Shown: piece after piece, positions 44,167-53,375 of the stretch | Numbering within the stretch: the first letter of the stretch is position 1 | How the letters are laid out: each line of letters begins with the position of its first letter | NCBI GenBank assembly: GCA_964509205.1 | Contig: CAZDVW010000012.1 | Span: forward strand, 1-63,423 | Source: Duodenibacillus sp964509205 | GTDB taxonomy: Bacteria > Pseudomonadota > Gammaproteobacteria > Burkholderiales > Burkholderiaceae_F | DNA length: 63,423 nucleotides | Direction of reading: 5' to 3' | Translations under genes and position numbers: made by a program | The notes under the pieces: model-generated | The model's database searches: none | What the model saw: the letters and a program-made list of their open reading frames with translations, nothing else | Told to the model about the DNA's origin: nothing

Positions 44167-44428
44167 GTTTCCACAGTTTTCCTCACAGCGTTTTTCAACC
44201 AATGTTTGAAAAGTTTTAACTTTTTTCCTCTTGTCCACAGGCTGTGGAAAACTTTGTGAAAAACTTATTTGCCTCGTTCTTCCTGTTTTTTCCTGGATTC
44301 CTGATCTCTGACAACTGATTATTATGAGATTTGTTTAAATTCAATGGACTAGACGATGATACATTTAGAAAAAAACTTTTTTTCTTTTGTTTTTTTCTCG
44401 TCTTTTCGTCTTTTGAACTTGTGGAAAA
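44167..44428. other. Cluster of DnaA-box-like sequences in the priA-hemE gap
   Basis: The 297-base gap 44137-44433 has four 9-mers close to TTATCCACA. They are GTTTCCACA (44167-44175, two mismatches), TTGTCCACA (44231-44239, one mismatch), and TTTTCCACA on the reverse strand at 44243-44251 and at 44420-44428 (one mismatch each). The middle two face each other three bases apart. A very T-rich stretch (about 44370-44400) accompanies them. Gene direction argues against an origin here, because the genes to the right would all run head-on to forks leaving this site. Confidence 0.45.
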
Positions 44429-44433
44429 ACCCG

Positions 44434-45519
44434 CTAAACAACGTTCTCTGCCTGATGAAACTTCTTTGACTTAGCGTGGACTGTTTCCACCAGTAGCTTT
44501 ACGGCGTCCGGCGGGGTTTGCTGTAAAACACCATGACCTAGATTAAAAACGTGTCCTGCACCCTTTGTGACCTCTCCGAAATCTTCCAAAATGCGACAGA
44601 CCTCTGTTTCGATTGCTCTCTCTCCTGCAAGGAGAATCGCCGGATCCAAATTACCCTGGAGACAAACTGAATCCTTAACCCGCTTTCTTGCAGAAGACAA
44701 ACCGATGGTCCAATCCAGGCCAATAGCATCTGCTCCTGACGTAGCGATCTCCTCAATCCAATTGCTGCCGCCCTTTGTAAAGACAATAATCGGGACATCG
44801 TGTGCTTCCTCATGCCTTCTGACTTCTTGGATTGTTCGGCGAATCGGCTCAAGCGAGAATCGCTTGAAGGCTTCCCCTGAAAGCATTCCTCCCCAGGTAT
44901 CAAAGATCTGCAACGCCTGAGCCCCTGCGCCAATTTGAGCGGCTAAATACGCTCCTATTGCCTGTATGTTGATATCCAAAATTCGATTAAACAGGTCCGG
45001 TCGAGCGTAAAGCATGCGCTTGACGGCAGAAAAGTCTTTAGACGCTCCGCCTTCAACCATATAACACGCCAAGGTAAAAGGAGAACCGGAAAAACCTATC
45101 AATGGAACCTTCCCATTCAGGGCTTTACGGATTGAAGACGTTGCGTCCAAAACATACCTGAGTTTGTCTGTCGGATCGGGCGCAAATAGAGACCGAACAG
45201 CGTTTTCGTCTTTTACGGGATGTAGAAAACGTGGTCCCTCTCCGGCAATAAATTCCAATCCGAGCCCCATTGCATCCGGAATTGTCAAAATGTCGGAAAA
45301 GAGGATCGCCGCATCTAAACCGAACCGCTCAACCGGCTGAAGCGTCACCTCTGTAGCGGCTTGAGGATTCTTTGCCAATCCCATAAAACTCCCGCAACGT
45401 TCGCGTACAGCCCGATATTCCGGCAAAAATCGACCTGCCTGTCTCATGAGCCAAATTGGGGTATATTGTGTGCGCTCTCGCCTCAGTGCACGTAAAAAAA
45501 CATCATTTTCTAATTTCAT
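44434..45519 (-). CDS. hemE: Uroporphyrinogen decarboxylase
   Basis: The 361-residue enzyme catalyses the decarboxylation of uroporphyrinogen III to coproporphyrinogen III in haem synthesis. The start region has PIWLMRQAGRFLPEYR (about 23-38), which carries the active-site Arg pair. ILFSDILTIPDAMGL is near 75. GLDWTI is near 240 and FNLGHGVLQQTPPD is near the C-terminus (about 332-345). The ATG at 45519 has AGGTT upstream; a longer frame to 45615 is rejected because the family starts here. Its start codon overlaps that of the divergent DUF167 gene. Confidence 0.96.
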   Translation of the reverse strand: MKLENDVFLRALRRERTQYTPIWLMRQAGRFLPEYRAVRERCGSFMGLAKNPQAATEVTLQPVERFGLDAAILFSDILTIPDAMGLGLEFIAGEGPRFLHPVKDENAVRSLFAPDPTDKLRYVLDATSSIRKALNGKVPLIGFSGSPFTLACYMVEGGASKDFSAVKRMLYARPDLFNRILDINIQAIGAYLAAQIGAGAQALQIFDTWGGMLSGEAFKRFSLEPIRRTIQEVRRHEEAHDVPIIVFTKGGSNWIEEIATSGADAIGLDWTIGLSSARKRVKDSVCLQGNLDPAILLAGERAIETEVCRILEDFGEVTKGAGHVFNLGHGVLQQTPPDAVKLLVETVHAKSKKFHQAENVV

Positions 45520-45850
45520 GAGAACCTGCTTTTCAGTAAACCTTTCTGACGATTCAGATTCTTGGCCGATATGGCTTACTGAATCGAAAGAAGGCGTCAT
45601 GTTATTGCTACACATTCAGCCAGGAGCCAAGCGCGACACCATTGCAGGCGAATTTAATGGACGGCTAAAAATCGCCTTGCATGCCCCTCCCGTAGACGGA
45701 AAAGCCAACGAACATCTCATCCGTTGGCTTTCCAAAAAACTCGATACCCCTCGCTCTCAGGTGATTCTTGTTTCCGGGCAAACCAGTCGAGATAAACGCA
45801 TTTGCATCCGAGGAATGTCCCCTTCTGCACTTCGTTCAAAATTACTTTAA
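45518..45850 (+). CDS. DUF167/YggU-family protein
   Basis: The 110-residue protein carries the DUF167 core, LLLHIQPGAKRDTIAGEFN (about residues 28-46), APPVDGKANEHLIRWLSKKL (about 55-74) and VILVSGQTSRDKRICI (about 81-96). Function is unknown in the family. The ATG at 45518 makes a reading that overlaps the hemE start codon by two bases (CATG) on the opposite strand. No good Shine-Dalgarno sequence is visible, so the true start could be later, for example the ATG at 45599. Its stop overlaps the uspA gene end by 4 bases. Confidence 0.8.
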   Translation: MRTCFSVNLSDDSDSWPIWLTESKEGVMLLLHIQPGAKRDTIAGEFNGRLKIALHAPPVDGKANEHLIRWLSKKLDTPRSQVILVSGQTSRDKRICIRGMSPSALRSKLL

Positions 45851-46236
45851 CGAACGACAAGAACCGGACGATCTGCGCTCGCAAGTACCTTTTGCGTTTC
45901 TGATCCAAGAAACACAGATTCGATCGATCCGAGTCCGCGACTTGCCATGACAATCAGGCGAGCATGTTTCCTTCTGGCCACCGCAATAATTCCCTCATAG
46001 GGCGCTCGCGCTTCCTCTGCAACTAATTCACACGGAACGTTTACTGCCTTCGCTTTCTCAGCAATCGCCGTCAGGCGTCTGCGAACGTCCTCCCGCTCTG
46101 CAGCTTTACCGGAAACAACAGTTACAGCTACTAATGGCAACTGCATTTTTTGTGCCATGGCAAGAGCCTCTTCAACAGCCTTATCCGATCTCTCGCTTCC
46201 ATCCGTGCAAACCTGAATAACTTCAGAAACTGTCAT
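45847..46236 (-). CDS. uspA: Universal stress protein, UspA family
   Basis: The 129-residue protein begins with the Usp pattern VIQVCTDGSERSDKAVEEAL. The ATP-binding-like G-2X-G-9X-G[ST] region is only partly present: MASRGLGSIESVFLGSETQK near residue 104 has the Gly-x-Gly and the later Gly-Ser. The family responds to stress and may bind ATP. It is a single gene, convergent with DUF167. It follows the ATP synthase operon on the same strand after 115 bases that include a terminator. Confidence 0.9.
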   Translation of the reverse strand: MTVSEVIQVCTDGSERSDKAVEEALAMAQKMQLPLVAVTVVSGKAAEREDVRRRLTAIAEKAKAVNVPCELVAEEARAPYEGIIAVARRKHARLIVMASRGLGSIESVFLGSETQKVLASADRPVLVVR

Positions 46237-46282
46237 TTCTTGCCTCCCTATCGATACGACTCCATGCCTCTAATCGTAAAGC

Positions 46283-46330
46283 AAAAAAACGGATTCGTCC
46301 GAATTATTTTTCGAACTCTTCCGTTTTTTT
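46283..46330. terminator. Terminator of the ATP synthase operon
   Basis: AAAAAAACGGA (46283-46293) and TCCGTTTTTTT (46320-46330) pair, with an inner TTCG/CGAA. Long A and T runs flank both sides. It lies 21 bases after the atpC stop codon. Confidence 0.8.
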
Positions 46331-46351
46331 GTTCTATACAAGGAATTAGGC

Positions 46352-46768
46352 CTACTTCTCTTGGCGCAATTTCTTAATGAACTGCAACTCAGCACTGAGA
46401 GCAGAAAGCTTGGCCTGCACCTTTGCGATGTTAATTTCGCTTTTTGCATTCTCGCGAGCCTGCTTCGCAGCATCAATCGCCTGCTTTGCCTTCGCCTCAT
46501 CAAGATCCTCGCTTCGGACAGCTACATCTGCTAGCACCGTTACACGATCTGGTTGAACTTCAAGCAAACCACCAGCTACGAAAATACCTTCCTCTTTCCC
46601 ATCCGTCGTGTGAACACGCACCATCCCGGGACAAATTCGCGTAATAAGCGGTGCATGTCCAGGCAGAACACCCAATCCGCCTTCCTGTCCAGGCAAGACA
46701 ACGAATTTTGCCTCTCCGGAAAAAACGGATGATTCTGCGCTGACGACATCAACCACAATCATTGCCAT
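46352..46768 (-). CDS. atpC: ATP synthase F1 subunit epsilon
   Basis: The 138-residue subunit inhibits and couples F1. The N-terminal beta-sandwich (MAMIVVDVVSAESSVFSGEA, about 1-20; GELGVLPGH-type motif GGLGVLPGHAPLITRI, about 30-45) is followed by a helical hairpin near the end. Last gene of the atp operon, 12 bases after atpD. Confidence 0.96.
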   Translation of the reverse strand: MAMIVVDVVSAESSVFSGEAKFVVLPGQEGGLGVLPGHAPLITRICPGMVRVHTTDGKEEGIFVAGGLLEVQPDRVTVLADVAVRSEDLDEAKAKQAIDAAKQARENAKSEINIAKVQAKLSALSAELQFIKKLRQEK

Positions 46769-46780
46769 GTTTCACTCCGT

Positions 46781-48184
46781 TTACTTGATCGTCTTCGCCT
46801 TTTCAAAGGCTTCATCAATCGTTCCGATCATATAAAACGCCTGTTCCGGCAACTCATCGCACTCACCATCCACGATCATCTTAAAGCCGCGAACCGTCTC
46901 CTTCAATGGCACGTACTTGCCGGGAGTTCCCGTAAAGACTTCCGCCACATGGAAAGGCTGAGAAAGGAAACGCTGAATTTTTCGTGCACGAGTAACAGCA
47001 AGCTTGTCCTCAGGCGAAAGCTCATCCATACCCAAGATCGCAATAATGTCTCTCAGTTCTTTGTATTTCTGCAACATTTCTTGGACACGGCGGCAGACGG
47101 AGTAATGCTCTTCCCCAATAATATTGGGATCGACCTGTCGACTTGTTGAATCCAACGGATCAACCGCCGGATAAATACCCAAGCTTGCGATGTCACGACT
47201 TAAAACCACTGTCGCATCCAAGTGACTGAAGGTTGTTGCGGGAGACGGATCTGTCAAGTCATCAGCAGGAACGTACACAGCCTGAATGGATGTAATAGAT
47301 CCAACTTTTGTCGAAGTAATTCGTTCTTGCAAACGGCCCATTTCTTCCGCCAACGTTGGCTGATAGCCCACGGCAGAAGGCATACGCCCCAGCAAGGCAG
47401 ACACTTCGGTTCCAGCAAGTGTGTAACGATAGATGTTATCGATGAAGAGCAAAATATCTCTTCCTTCATCACGGAAAGCTTCCGCCATCGTCAAGCCTGT
47501 CAAAGCCACACGCAGACGGTTTCCTGGCGGCTCATTCATCTGACCGAACACCATTGCCACCTTGTCAAGGACTTTGGACTCCTGCATTTCATGATAGAAG
47601 TCATTTCCTTCACGAGTACGCTCTCCGACACCCGCAAACACAGAGTAGCCACCATATGCTTTTGCAATGTTGTTGATGAACTCCATCATGTTAACGGTCT
47701 TACCGACGCCGGCACCGCCGAACAGTCCAACCTTTCCGCCTTTCGCAAACGGACAAATAAGGTCAATAACCTTAATTCCCGTTTCAAGCAAATCGACAGA
47801 AGGACTCAGCTCATCAAACTTCGGAGCTTGTCTGTGAATCACTCTGCGCTCATCCTCGCCGATGGGACCGCAGTCATCCACCGGGCGACCAAGAACGTCC
47901 ATGATGCGCCCCAGAGTCTTGTGTCCCACAGGAACAGAAATTCCAGCCCCCGTCGCTTTCACTTTCATTCCGCGGCGCAGACCATCGGAAGAGCCCATTG
48001 CAATCGTGCGAACGATTCCATCCCCCAATTGCTGTTGCACCTCAAAGGTCAGTCCGGCTTCTGCCAGCTTGTTGTCCTTGTCTTTTTCAAGAACAAGCGC
48101 CTCATAGATCTGAGGCATCTCGTCGCGAGCGAACTCAATGTCGACCACAGCGCCGATAACTTGAACGATTTGTCCGATACTCAT
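46781..48184 (-). CDS. atpD: ATP synthase F1 subunit beta
   Basis: The 467-residue catalytic subunit has Walker A GGAGVGKTVNMMEFI (about 156-170), the catalytic region GVGERTREGNDFYHEM (about 184-199) and FIDNIYRYTLAGTEVSALLG (about 250-269). It is full length and intact, and sits between atpG and atpC. Confidence 0.98.
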   Translation of the reverse strand: MSIGQIVQVIGAVVDIEFARDEMPQIYEALVLEKDKDNKLAEAGLTFEVQQQLGDGIVRTIAMGSSDGLRRGMKVKATGAGISVPVGHKTLGRIMDVLGRPVDDCGPIGEDERRVIHRQAPKFDELSPSVDLLETGIKVIDLICPFAKGGKVGLFGGAGVGKTVNMMEFINNIAKAYGGYSVFAGVGERTREGNDFYHEMQESKVLDKVAMVFGQMNEPPGNRLRVALTGLTMAEAFRDEGRDILLFIDNIYRYTLAGTEVSALLGRMPSAVGYQPTLAEEMGRLQERITSTKVGSITSIQAVYVPADDLTDPSPATTFSHLDATVVLSRDIASLGIYPAVDPLDSTSRQVDPNIIGEEHYSVCRRVQEMLQKYKELRDIIAILGMDELSPEDKLAVTRARKIQRFLSQPFHVAEVFTGTPGKYVPLKETVRGFKMIVDGECDELPEQAFYMIGTIDEAFEKAKTIK

Positions 48185-48210
48185 AGGTTATTCCCCGGTC
48201 TTCAAATCTT

Positions 48211-49095
48211 TTATGACACGGCGGCAGCACCACCGACAATCTCGGTGATTTCTTTTGTAATACCTGCCTGACGAGTCTTGTTATAGACAAGTTGCAACTC
48301 ATCAATCAACTTCTTCGCATTGTCCGAGGCAGCCTTCATAGCCACCATTCGAGCAGATTGCTCAGAAGCCATATTTTCTGCAACAGCCTGGTAAATCAAT
48401 GTTTCAACATATCGCGTAAGCAATTCATCTAATACTGTCTGAGCATCTGGCTCATACAAGTAGTCCCAAGAATACTCACGCGGTTTTTCTCCAAGTGCCT
48501 TCAACTTTTCACTAGGAAGAGGAAGCAATTGCTCAATAACAGGTTCTTGCTTCATCGCATTAATGAAACGCGTGTAAGCAAGATAGACAACATCCACTTT
48601 CCCTTCGCTATATGCATCAAGTTGCGCACGAATCGCTCCGAGGAGTCGCTCGAGATTCGGGCAATCCCCCAGTTGGATGGTTTGGCTAACAACTTCCAAA
48701 CTCATGTGAGAGCAAAAGGCGACCGCTTTGTTTCCAATGGCCGTTACACAAAGCGCCTTGCCACTTTCGTGTAATGACTGCATCTTGTGAAGAACATGCC
48801 GCTGGATGTTCGTATTCAAAGCACCTGCCAACCCTTTGTCCGTAGTAACCAGAATCAAAGCAACCTTTCCGGTTTCCTGACTGCGTTTTTCCAAGAAAGG
48901 ATGCTTATAACTGGAACACGACGACGCCAAATGCGCAATGATGTTACGAAGCTTGTCCGCATAAGGTCTTGCTTGAAACATTCGTTCCTGCGCCTTCCGC
49001 ATCTTCGAGGCAGCTACCATCTGCATCGCTTTTGTGATTTTCCGCGTGTTTTGCACGCTTCGAATCTTTCCTCGAATTTCCTTTGTGCTAGGCAT
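48211..49095 (-). CDS. atpG: ATP synthase F1 subunit gamma
   Basis: The 294-residue rotor shaft subunit has the characteristic start MPSTKEIRGKIRSVQNTRKI and conserved MVAASKMRKAQ (about 26-36). The ending MKAASDNAKKLIDELQLVYN and QAGITKEITEIVGGA (about 270-290) is the family C-terminus. It lies between atpA and atpD. Confidence 0.97.
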   Translation of the reverse strand: MPSTKEIRGKIRSVQNTRKITKAMQMVAASKMRKAQERMFQARPYADKLRNIIAHLASSCSSYKHPFLEKRSQETGKVALILVTTDKGLAGALNTNIQRHVLHKMQSLHESGKALCVTAIGNKAVAFCSHMSLEVVSQTIQLGDCPNLERLLGAIRAQLDAYSEGKVDVVYLAYTRFINAMKQEPVIEQLLPLPSEKLKALGEKPREYSWDYLYEPDAQTVLDELLTRYVETLIYQAVAENMASEQSARMVAMKAASDNAKKLIDELQLVYNKTRQAGITKEITEIVGGAAAVS

Positions 49096-49112
49096 GGCGT
49101 TCCCTCTGCTTG

Positions 49113-50654
49113 TTAGTACGGTGTCGTTTTCTTAAATTCTGCGACAGCCTGATCCATAATGGAACGATCCTCTGGCGAGAGTGCCTTTGCCTCTTCAATC
49201 CGATCCAGCAATTCCTGATAGTGTTGCTTGAGATACTCGCGCATTTCGTGTTCGACCTTGAGCGCTTGTTTCACAGGCACATTGTCGTATGCTCCCTGCT
49301 CAACAGCGAACAAAGTCACGGCCTCTTCCCAAACTTGCAACGGCTCATACTGAGGTTGCTTCATGAGTTCGGTAACAATACGTCCGCGTTCAAGCTGTTT
49401 GCGCGTTGTTTCATCCAAATCACTGGCAAACTGAGCAAATGCCGCTAATTCACGATACTGCGCCAGAGCCAATCGAACACCGCCACCAAGTTTCTTGATA
49501 ATCTTTGTCTGCGCAGCGCCACCAACTCGGCTTACAGAAATGCCAGGGTTTATGGCGGGACGAATACCGGCGTTGAACAGGTCTGTCTCAAGGAAGATTT
49601 GCCCGTCTGTAATTGAAATCACATTCGTCGGAACAAACGCCGTCACGTCGCCAGCTTGGGTTTCGATGATCGGCAAAGCCGTCATTGATCCGGTCTGTCC
49701 CTTAACTTTCCCCTTTGTGAAGCGTTCCACGTAAGCAGCATTCACACGAGCTGCGCGCTCAAGCAAACGACTGTGCAGATAGAAAACGTCACCAGGATAT
49801 GCTTCACGTCCAGGCGGGCGGCGCAACAACAGAGAAATCTGGCGGTATGCCCAAGCCTGTTTCGTTAAATCATCATAAACAATGAGACTGTCCTCTCCGC
49901 GATCTCGGAAATACTCACCCATCGTTGCACCGGCGTACGGCGCGATGTACTGGAGCGCAGCAGAGTCAGACGCCGACGCAGCGACGATAATCGTGTACTC
50001 CATAGCCCCGTGAGCTTCGAGTTGACGCACCACATTGGCAATCGTGCTGGCCTTTTGCCCAATGGCCACATAGATACAAGTCAGATTTTTTCCCTTCTGA
50101 TTGATGATCGTGTCAATCGCAATGGCCGTTTTGCCTGTCTGGCGATCTCCGATGATCAACTCACGCTGTCCTCGACCAATTGGGATCATCGCATCAACAG
50201 ACTTCAATCCTGTTTGAACGGGCTGACTAACTGACTGTCGATCAATCACGCCAGGAGCAACTTTTTCAACAATATCGTACTCCTTCGTCTTAATGGCACC
50301 CTTGCCATCAATCGGCTGACCCAAGGCATTTACCACTCTTCCGATCAATGCTCGACCGACAGGGACAGAAAGAATTCGACCTGTTGTTTTTACCGTATCT
50401 CCCTCTCGAATGTGCTCGTAACTACCGAGAATCACGGCACCGACAGAATCTCTCTCAAGATTGAGAGCCAAACCGTATGTGTTCTGAGGAAATTCAAGCA
50501 TTTCGCCCTGCATCACGTCTTGAAGACCATGCACACGACAAATACCATCGGTCACCGTAACTACGGTGCCTTCTGTACGAAGATCGGTCGAAACGCCAAG
50601 ATCTTCAATACGTTTCTTGAGCAGTTCGCTGATTTCGCTAGGATTGAGCTGCAT
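49113..50654 (-). CDS. atpA: ATP synthase F1 subunit alpha
   Basis: The 513-residue non-catalytic nucleotide-binding subunit has Walker A GDRQTGKTAIAIDTI (about 169-183) and the later conserved LLLRRPPGREAYPGDVFYLH (about 281-300). VSRVGGAAQTKIIKK is near 373. Length matches E. coli AtpA (513). It is 17 bases after atpH. Confidence 0.98.
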   Translation of the reverse strand: MQLNPSEISELLKKRIEDLGVSTDLRTEGTVVTVTDGICRVHGLQDVMQGEMLEFPQNTYGLALNLERDSVGAVILGSYEHIREGDTVKTTGRILSVPVGRALIGRVVNALGQPIDGKGAIKTKEYDIVEKVAPGVIDRQSVSQPVQTGLKSVDAMIPIGRGQRELIIGDRQTGKTAIAIDTIINQKGKNLTCIYVAIGQKASTIANVVRQLEAHGAMEYTIIVAASASDSAALQYIAPYAGATMGEYFRDRGEDSLIVYDDLTKQAWAYRQISLLLRRPPGREAYPGDVFYLHSRLLERAARVNAAYVERFTKGKVKGQTGSMTALPIIETQAGDVTAFVPTNVISITDGQIFLETDLFNAGIRPAINPGISVSRVGGAAQTKIIKKLGGGVRLALAQYRELAAFAQFASDLDETTRKQLERGRIVTELMKQPQYEPLQVWEEAVTLFAVEQGAYDNVPVKQALKVEHEMREYLKQHYQELLDRIEEAKALSPEDRSIMDQAVAEFKKTTPY

Positions 50655-50671
50655 TTTATGAACTCCGGAAT

Positions 50672-51220
50672 TTACGCCGTAAGAGCCGCTTGCATTTGAG
50701 CAAGCTGCGCACGTACTGAACCGTCAAGGATTTGATCTCCAATGCGAATACACACACCGCCAATCAAATCCGGATTAACCACAACCGTCGGATTAAGTTT
50801 CAAACCAGGAAACTTTTTCTCTAAGGACTCGACAAGCTGAGAAACTTGCGTCGGCGTCATCTCAAACGCACTTTCGATGTGTACCTCCGCAATTCCCGTC
50901 GACGCATTTATAAGCAACCTGAACTCTCTTGCAATTTCACCAAGCACAGGAAGCCGTCCATTTTCAATAACGGCTAACAAAAGACCTTCCAACTCCTTCG
51001 GAACGCCTCGACCAAGCGACTTTTTTATCGCCTCAAAAAGTTGCGTTTTCGTTACTCTTGGATCGTTCACAAAAACAGCAACTTCAGGAGAAAGGACCGC
51101 CGCCGAAATCGCATCTAATCCTTCAGAAATTGTCTTTGCCTTTGAAACCGCAGGCTTCTCCCCTAGAGTCTTCCAAAGCCCTAGAGCATATGGCCTTGCA
51201 ATTGTTGAAAGTTCAGCCAT
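50672..51220 (-). CDS. atpH: ATP synthase F1 subunit delta
   Basis: The 182-residue stator subunit has the OSCP-like start (STIARPYALGLWKTL, about 5-19) and the family C-terminus, VVNPDLIGGVCIRIGDQILD near 148-167. It begins 2 bases after atpF and so is translationally coupled to it. Confidence 0.95.
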   Translation of the reverse strand: MAELSTIARPYALGLWKTLGEKPAVSKAKTISEGLDAISAAVLSPEVAVFVNDPRVTKTQLFEAIKKSLGRGVPKELEGLLLAVIENGRLPVLGEIAREFRLLINASTGIAEVHIESAFEMTPTQVSQLVESLEKKFPGLKLNPTVVVNPDLIGGVCIRIGDQILDGSVRAQLAQMQAALTA

Positions 51221-51222
51221 AG

Positions 51223-51693
51223 TTAAAGTTTCGCCTTTAATTGAGCCAACAATTTTGCATGCGCCTTCACATCGATCTCTCGTTCAAGAATCTTCTGTGC
51301 TCCAGCAACTGCCAAAACAGCAACATCCGAGCGCAACTGTTCACGAACGCGATCCATCTCTAAGGCCGCTTCAGCCTTGGCATCTGAGATGATGCGATCA
51401 GCCTCAACCTTTGCCTGCTCCTTAGCGTCTTCAATAATTTTTGCGCCACGCTTTTCGCCATCAGAAACAATTTCACTTGCCCGTGCGCGAGCCTGTGCTT
51501 CGATCGCCTTTCCATTAGCTTGCGCCTCAGCCAAAGCGTTATTTCCTTTTTCTGCTGCAGCTAAACCAGAGGCAATCTTTTTTTGGCGCTCTTCAATCGC
51601 CCCAATCAATGGAGGCCAGATGTACTTCATTGTGATGAAACATCCAATGAAGAACACGATCATCTGTACAAATAAAGAGGCATTAATGTTCAT
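51223..51693 (-). CDS. atpF: ATP synthase Fo subunit b
   Basis: The 156-residue stator stalk has one N-terminal transmembrane helix (MNINASLFVQMIVFFIGCFI, about 1-20). A long charged, Ala-rich coiled coil follows. Length equals E. coli AtpF. It is 77 bases after atpE. Confidence 0.96.
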   Translation of the reverse strand: MNINASLFVQMIVFFIGCFITMKYIWPPLIGAIEERQKKIASGLAAAEKGNNALAEAQANGKAIEAQARARASEIVSDGEKRGAKIIEDAKEQAKVEADRIISDAKAEAALEMDRVREQLRSDVAVLAVAGAQKILEREIDVKAHAKLLAQLKAKL

Positions 51694-51770
51694 TATCAGA
51701 ACCCCGCTGAGCTTGAGCCGCGGTTTTTTGGACCAGCGCTATTCTCAAGCATCATTGAAGAAAGTCTCGA

Positions 51771-52013
51771 TCAGCCGACAAACGGGTTCGCAAAGGCAAA
51801 CATCATGGCCACGCCCACACCAATCAGGAAGGCCGCATCAATCAAACCAGCCAGAAGGAACATCTTCGTTTGAAGTGCATTCATCAGTTCTGGCTGACGA
51901 GCAGCACTTTCAAGGTAACGAGATCCCATGATACCGATCCCGAGGCAGGCACCACAGGCACCAAACCCAATGATAAGACCACAAGCCAAAGCAACCATCG
52001 CAACGTTGGTCAT
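51771..52013 (-). CDS. atpE: ATP synthase Fo subunit c
   Basis: The 80-residue two-helix ring subunit has GACGACLGIGIMG in helix 1 and the ARQPEL loop (about 38-43). The ion-binding acidic residue is in GLIDAAFLIGVG of helix 2 (Asp near residue 59). The Na-type Gln and Glu-Ser ligands are absent, so a proton-coupled enzyme is expected. The window before it (52014-52051) holds the ribosome-binding site. Confidence 0.96.
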   Translation of the reverse strand: MTNVAMVALACGLIIGFGACGACLGIGIMGSRYLESAARQPELMNALQTKMFLLAGLIDAAFLIGVGVAMMFAFANPFVG

Positions 52014-52051
52014 TGCATACTCCTTAAAGTTTCCGTATAGGAAGTAAAAAA

Positions 52052-52882
52052 TCAGTGATCTTCATGTGCCTGACCAAGATAGACTAAAGTCAGCATCATC
52101 ATGATGAACGCCTGCAATAAAACAATCAAAATATGAAAAATCCACCAGCAAAGCCCGGCAACAATTTGTCCCATTATAGAAAGCGAGCCGCCAACAACTC
52201 CAAAGGACATTGCAAATCCTCCGAGAAGCGCGATCAAGAAGAAAAGCAACTCGCCTGCGTACATGTTGCCGAACAGTCGCATTCCAAGAGAGACCGTCTT
52301 TGCCACGTATTCAATAATATTCAACGCAAAATTAAACGGCCAAAGCAGGATGTTGTCCCCAAACGGGGCAGAAAAAAGGCTATGAACGAATCCCCCAGCA
52401 CCCTTGACCTTCAGGCCATAATAGATACACAGCAACAGCACGCTGATTGAGATTCCCATTGTTCCATTCAAGTCAGCCGTAGGAAGCGGTCGCAAATAAT
52501 GGATGCCGAAAAACCCTGCAAGCCAAGGCAATAAATCCACAGGGATAAGGTCAATGGCATTCATAAGAGCGACCCAGACAAAAACCGTCAAAGCCGCAGG
52601 CGCAATAAAAGTCCTATCCCCATGCACAATAGATTTACTCTGCTCTTCGACCATGTCAACAAGCATTTCCACCGCACATTGCAACTTCCCAGGAACGCCA
52701 CTTGTTGCCTTGACTGCAACTTTCCGCAAAATCCAAAGGCTCGCCACAAGCACAAGAACAGAAAAGAAAATCGTATCGTAGTTGAGCACTGAAAAATCTA
52801 CGATCGATTGCTTGAGAACAGAAGCATTATGCTGCAAGTGGTGCAACATATACCCTGTCGGACTGAGTGCATCGGTTGCCAT
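52052..52882 (-). CDS. atpB: ATP synthase Fo subunit a
   Basis: The 276-residue proton-channel subunit has about five transmembrane helices. The essential Arg is in KTVSLGMRLFGNMYAGELL (about 200-218), and the later LLQAFIMMMLTLVYLGQA (about 255-272) is family-typical. ATG at 52882 was preferred to TTG at 52891 because the GGA upstream is then properly spaced. Confidence 0.96.
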   Translation of the reverse strand: MATDALSPTGYMLHHLQHNASVLKQSIVDFSVLNYDTIFFSVLVLVASLWILRKVAVKATSGVPGKLQCAVEMLVDMVEEQSKSIVHGDRTFIAPAALTVFVWVALMNAIDLIPVDLLPWLAGFFGIHYLRPLPTADLNGTMGISISVLLLCIYYGLKVKGAGGFVHSLFSAPFGDNILLWPFNFALNIIEYVAKTVSLGMRLFGNMYAGELLFFLIALLGGFAMSFGVVGGSLSIMGQIVAGLCWWIFHILIVLLQAFIMMMLTLVYLGQAHEDH

Positions 52883-52896
52883 AAAAAGCAAATCCT

Positions 52897-53259
52897 TTAT
52901 TCTCGCTGTTTTCCAAAAAGCATCGCGAAATTACTCAGCGCACCAACAGCGATACCAATAAGCATCGCAGGCCACGCCAATCCCGAGTAAAGCTTCGCAA
53001 CAAGCAGGAACAGCAAACAAGTTGTCGCTAACTTTAAAAACTCAAAAATCAGAAGAGCTACAGGCTGTTGCGCCCCATTTTTGGCCTGCTGCATAAGCAA
53101 ATAACCCGCCAAAAACGTGTTTGGGATTGCCACACAAAGACCTCCCAATGCACAGGAAAACGCACCATTCATCCCACAAAACACACCCGTACCAATAGTT
53201 CCCACAAAAATAAGGATGTATTGGCAAAGGATCGCGCGAATCAACATTCGACGATTCAC
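52897..53259 (-). CDS. atpI: ATP synthase accessory protein I
   Basis: The 120-residue membrane protein has four hydrophobic segments and the AtpI pattern (LGGLCVAIPNTFLAGYLL; WPAMLIGIAVGALSNFAML). It aids c-ring assembly or magnesium transport. It is the first gene of the atp operon, 14 bases before atpB. Confidence 0.9.
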   Translation of the reverse strand: MNRRMLIRAILCQYILIFVGTIGTGVFCGMNGAFSCALGGLCVAIPNTFLAGYLLMQQAKNGAQQPVALLIFEFLKLATTCLLFLLVAKLYSGLAWPAMLIGIAVGALSNFAMLFGKQRE

Positions 53260-53296
53260 TTCATCCCCGTCATTTTGAATTGTTTCGCATTTTACG

Positions 53297-53325
53297 AATT
53301 CAATACAACTTTAACAACTAGTCAA
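53297..53325 (-). promoter_or_regulatory. Probable promoter of the atp operon
   Basis: A -35 box TTGACT (53320-53325) and a -10 box TGAATT (53297-53302) are separated by 17 bases, 38 bases before the atpI start codon, in the parB-atpI gap. Confidence 0.5.
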
Positions 53326-53375
53326 CAGGCTACTGTAGACTACCCCAAAGAACTAATAGCTCCCCAAATTTGCCC

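Noticed and set aside
44137..44433. Active replication origin between priA and hemE
   Set aside because: Genes to the right, including atp and rpmH, would be transcribed towards the fork; the rpmH side fits an origin beyond the right edge. Kept only as a DnaA-box cluster.
47222..48271. A 349-codon open frame opposite atpD
   Set aside because: It is antisense to a highly conserved gene and reflects codon bias only.
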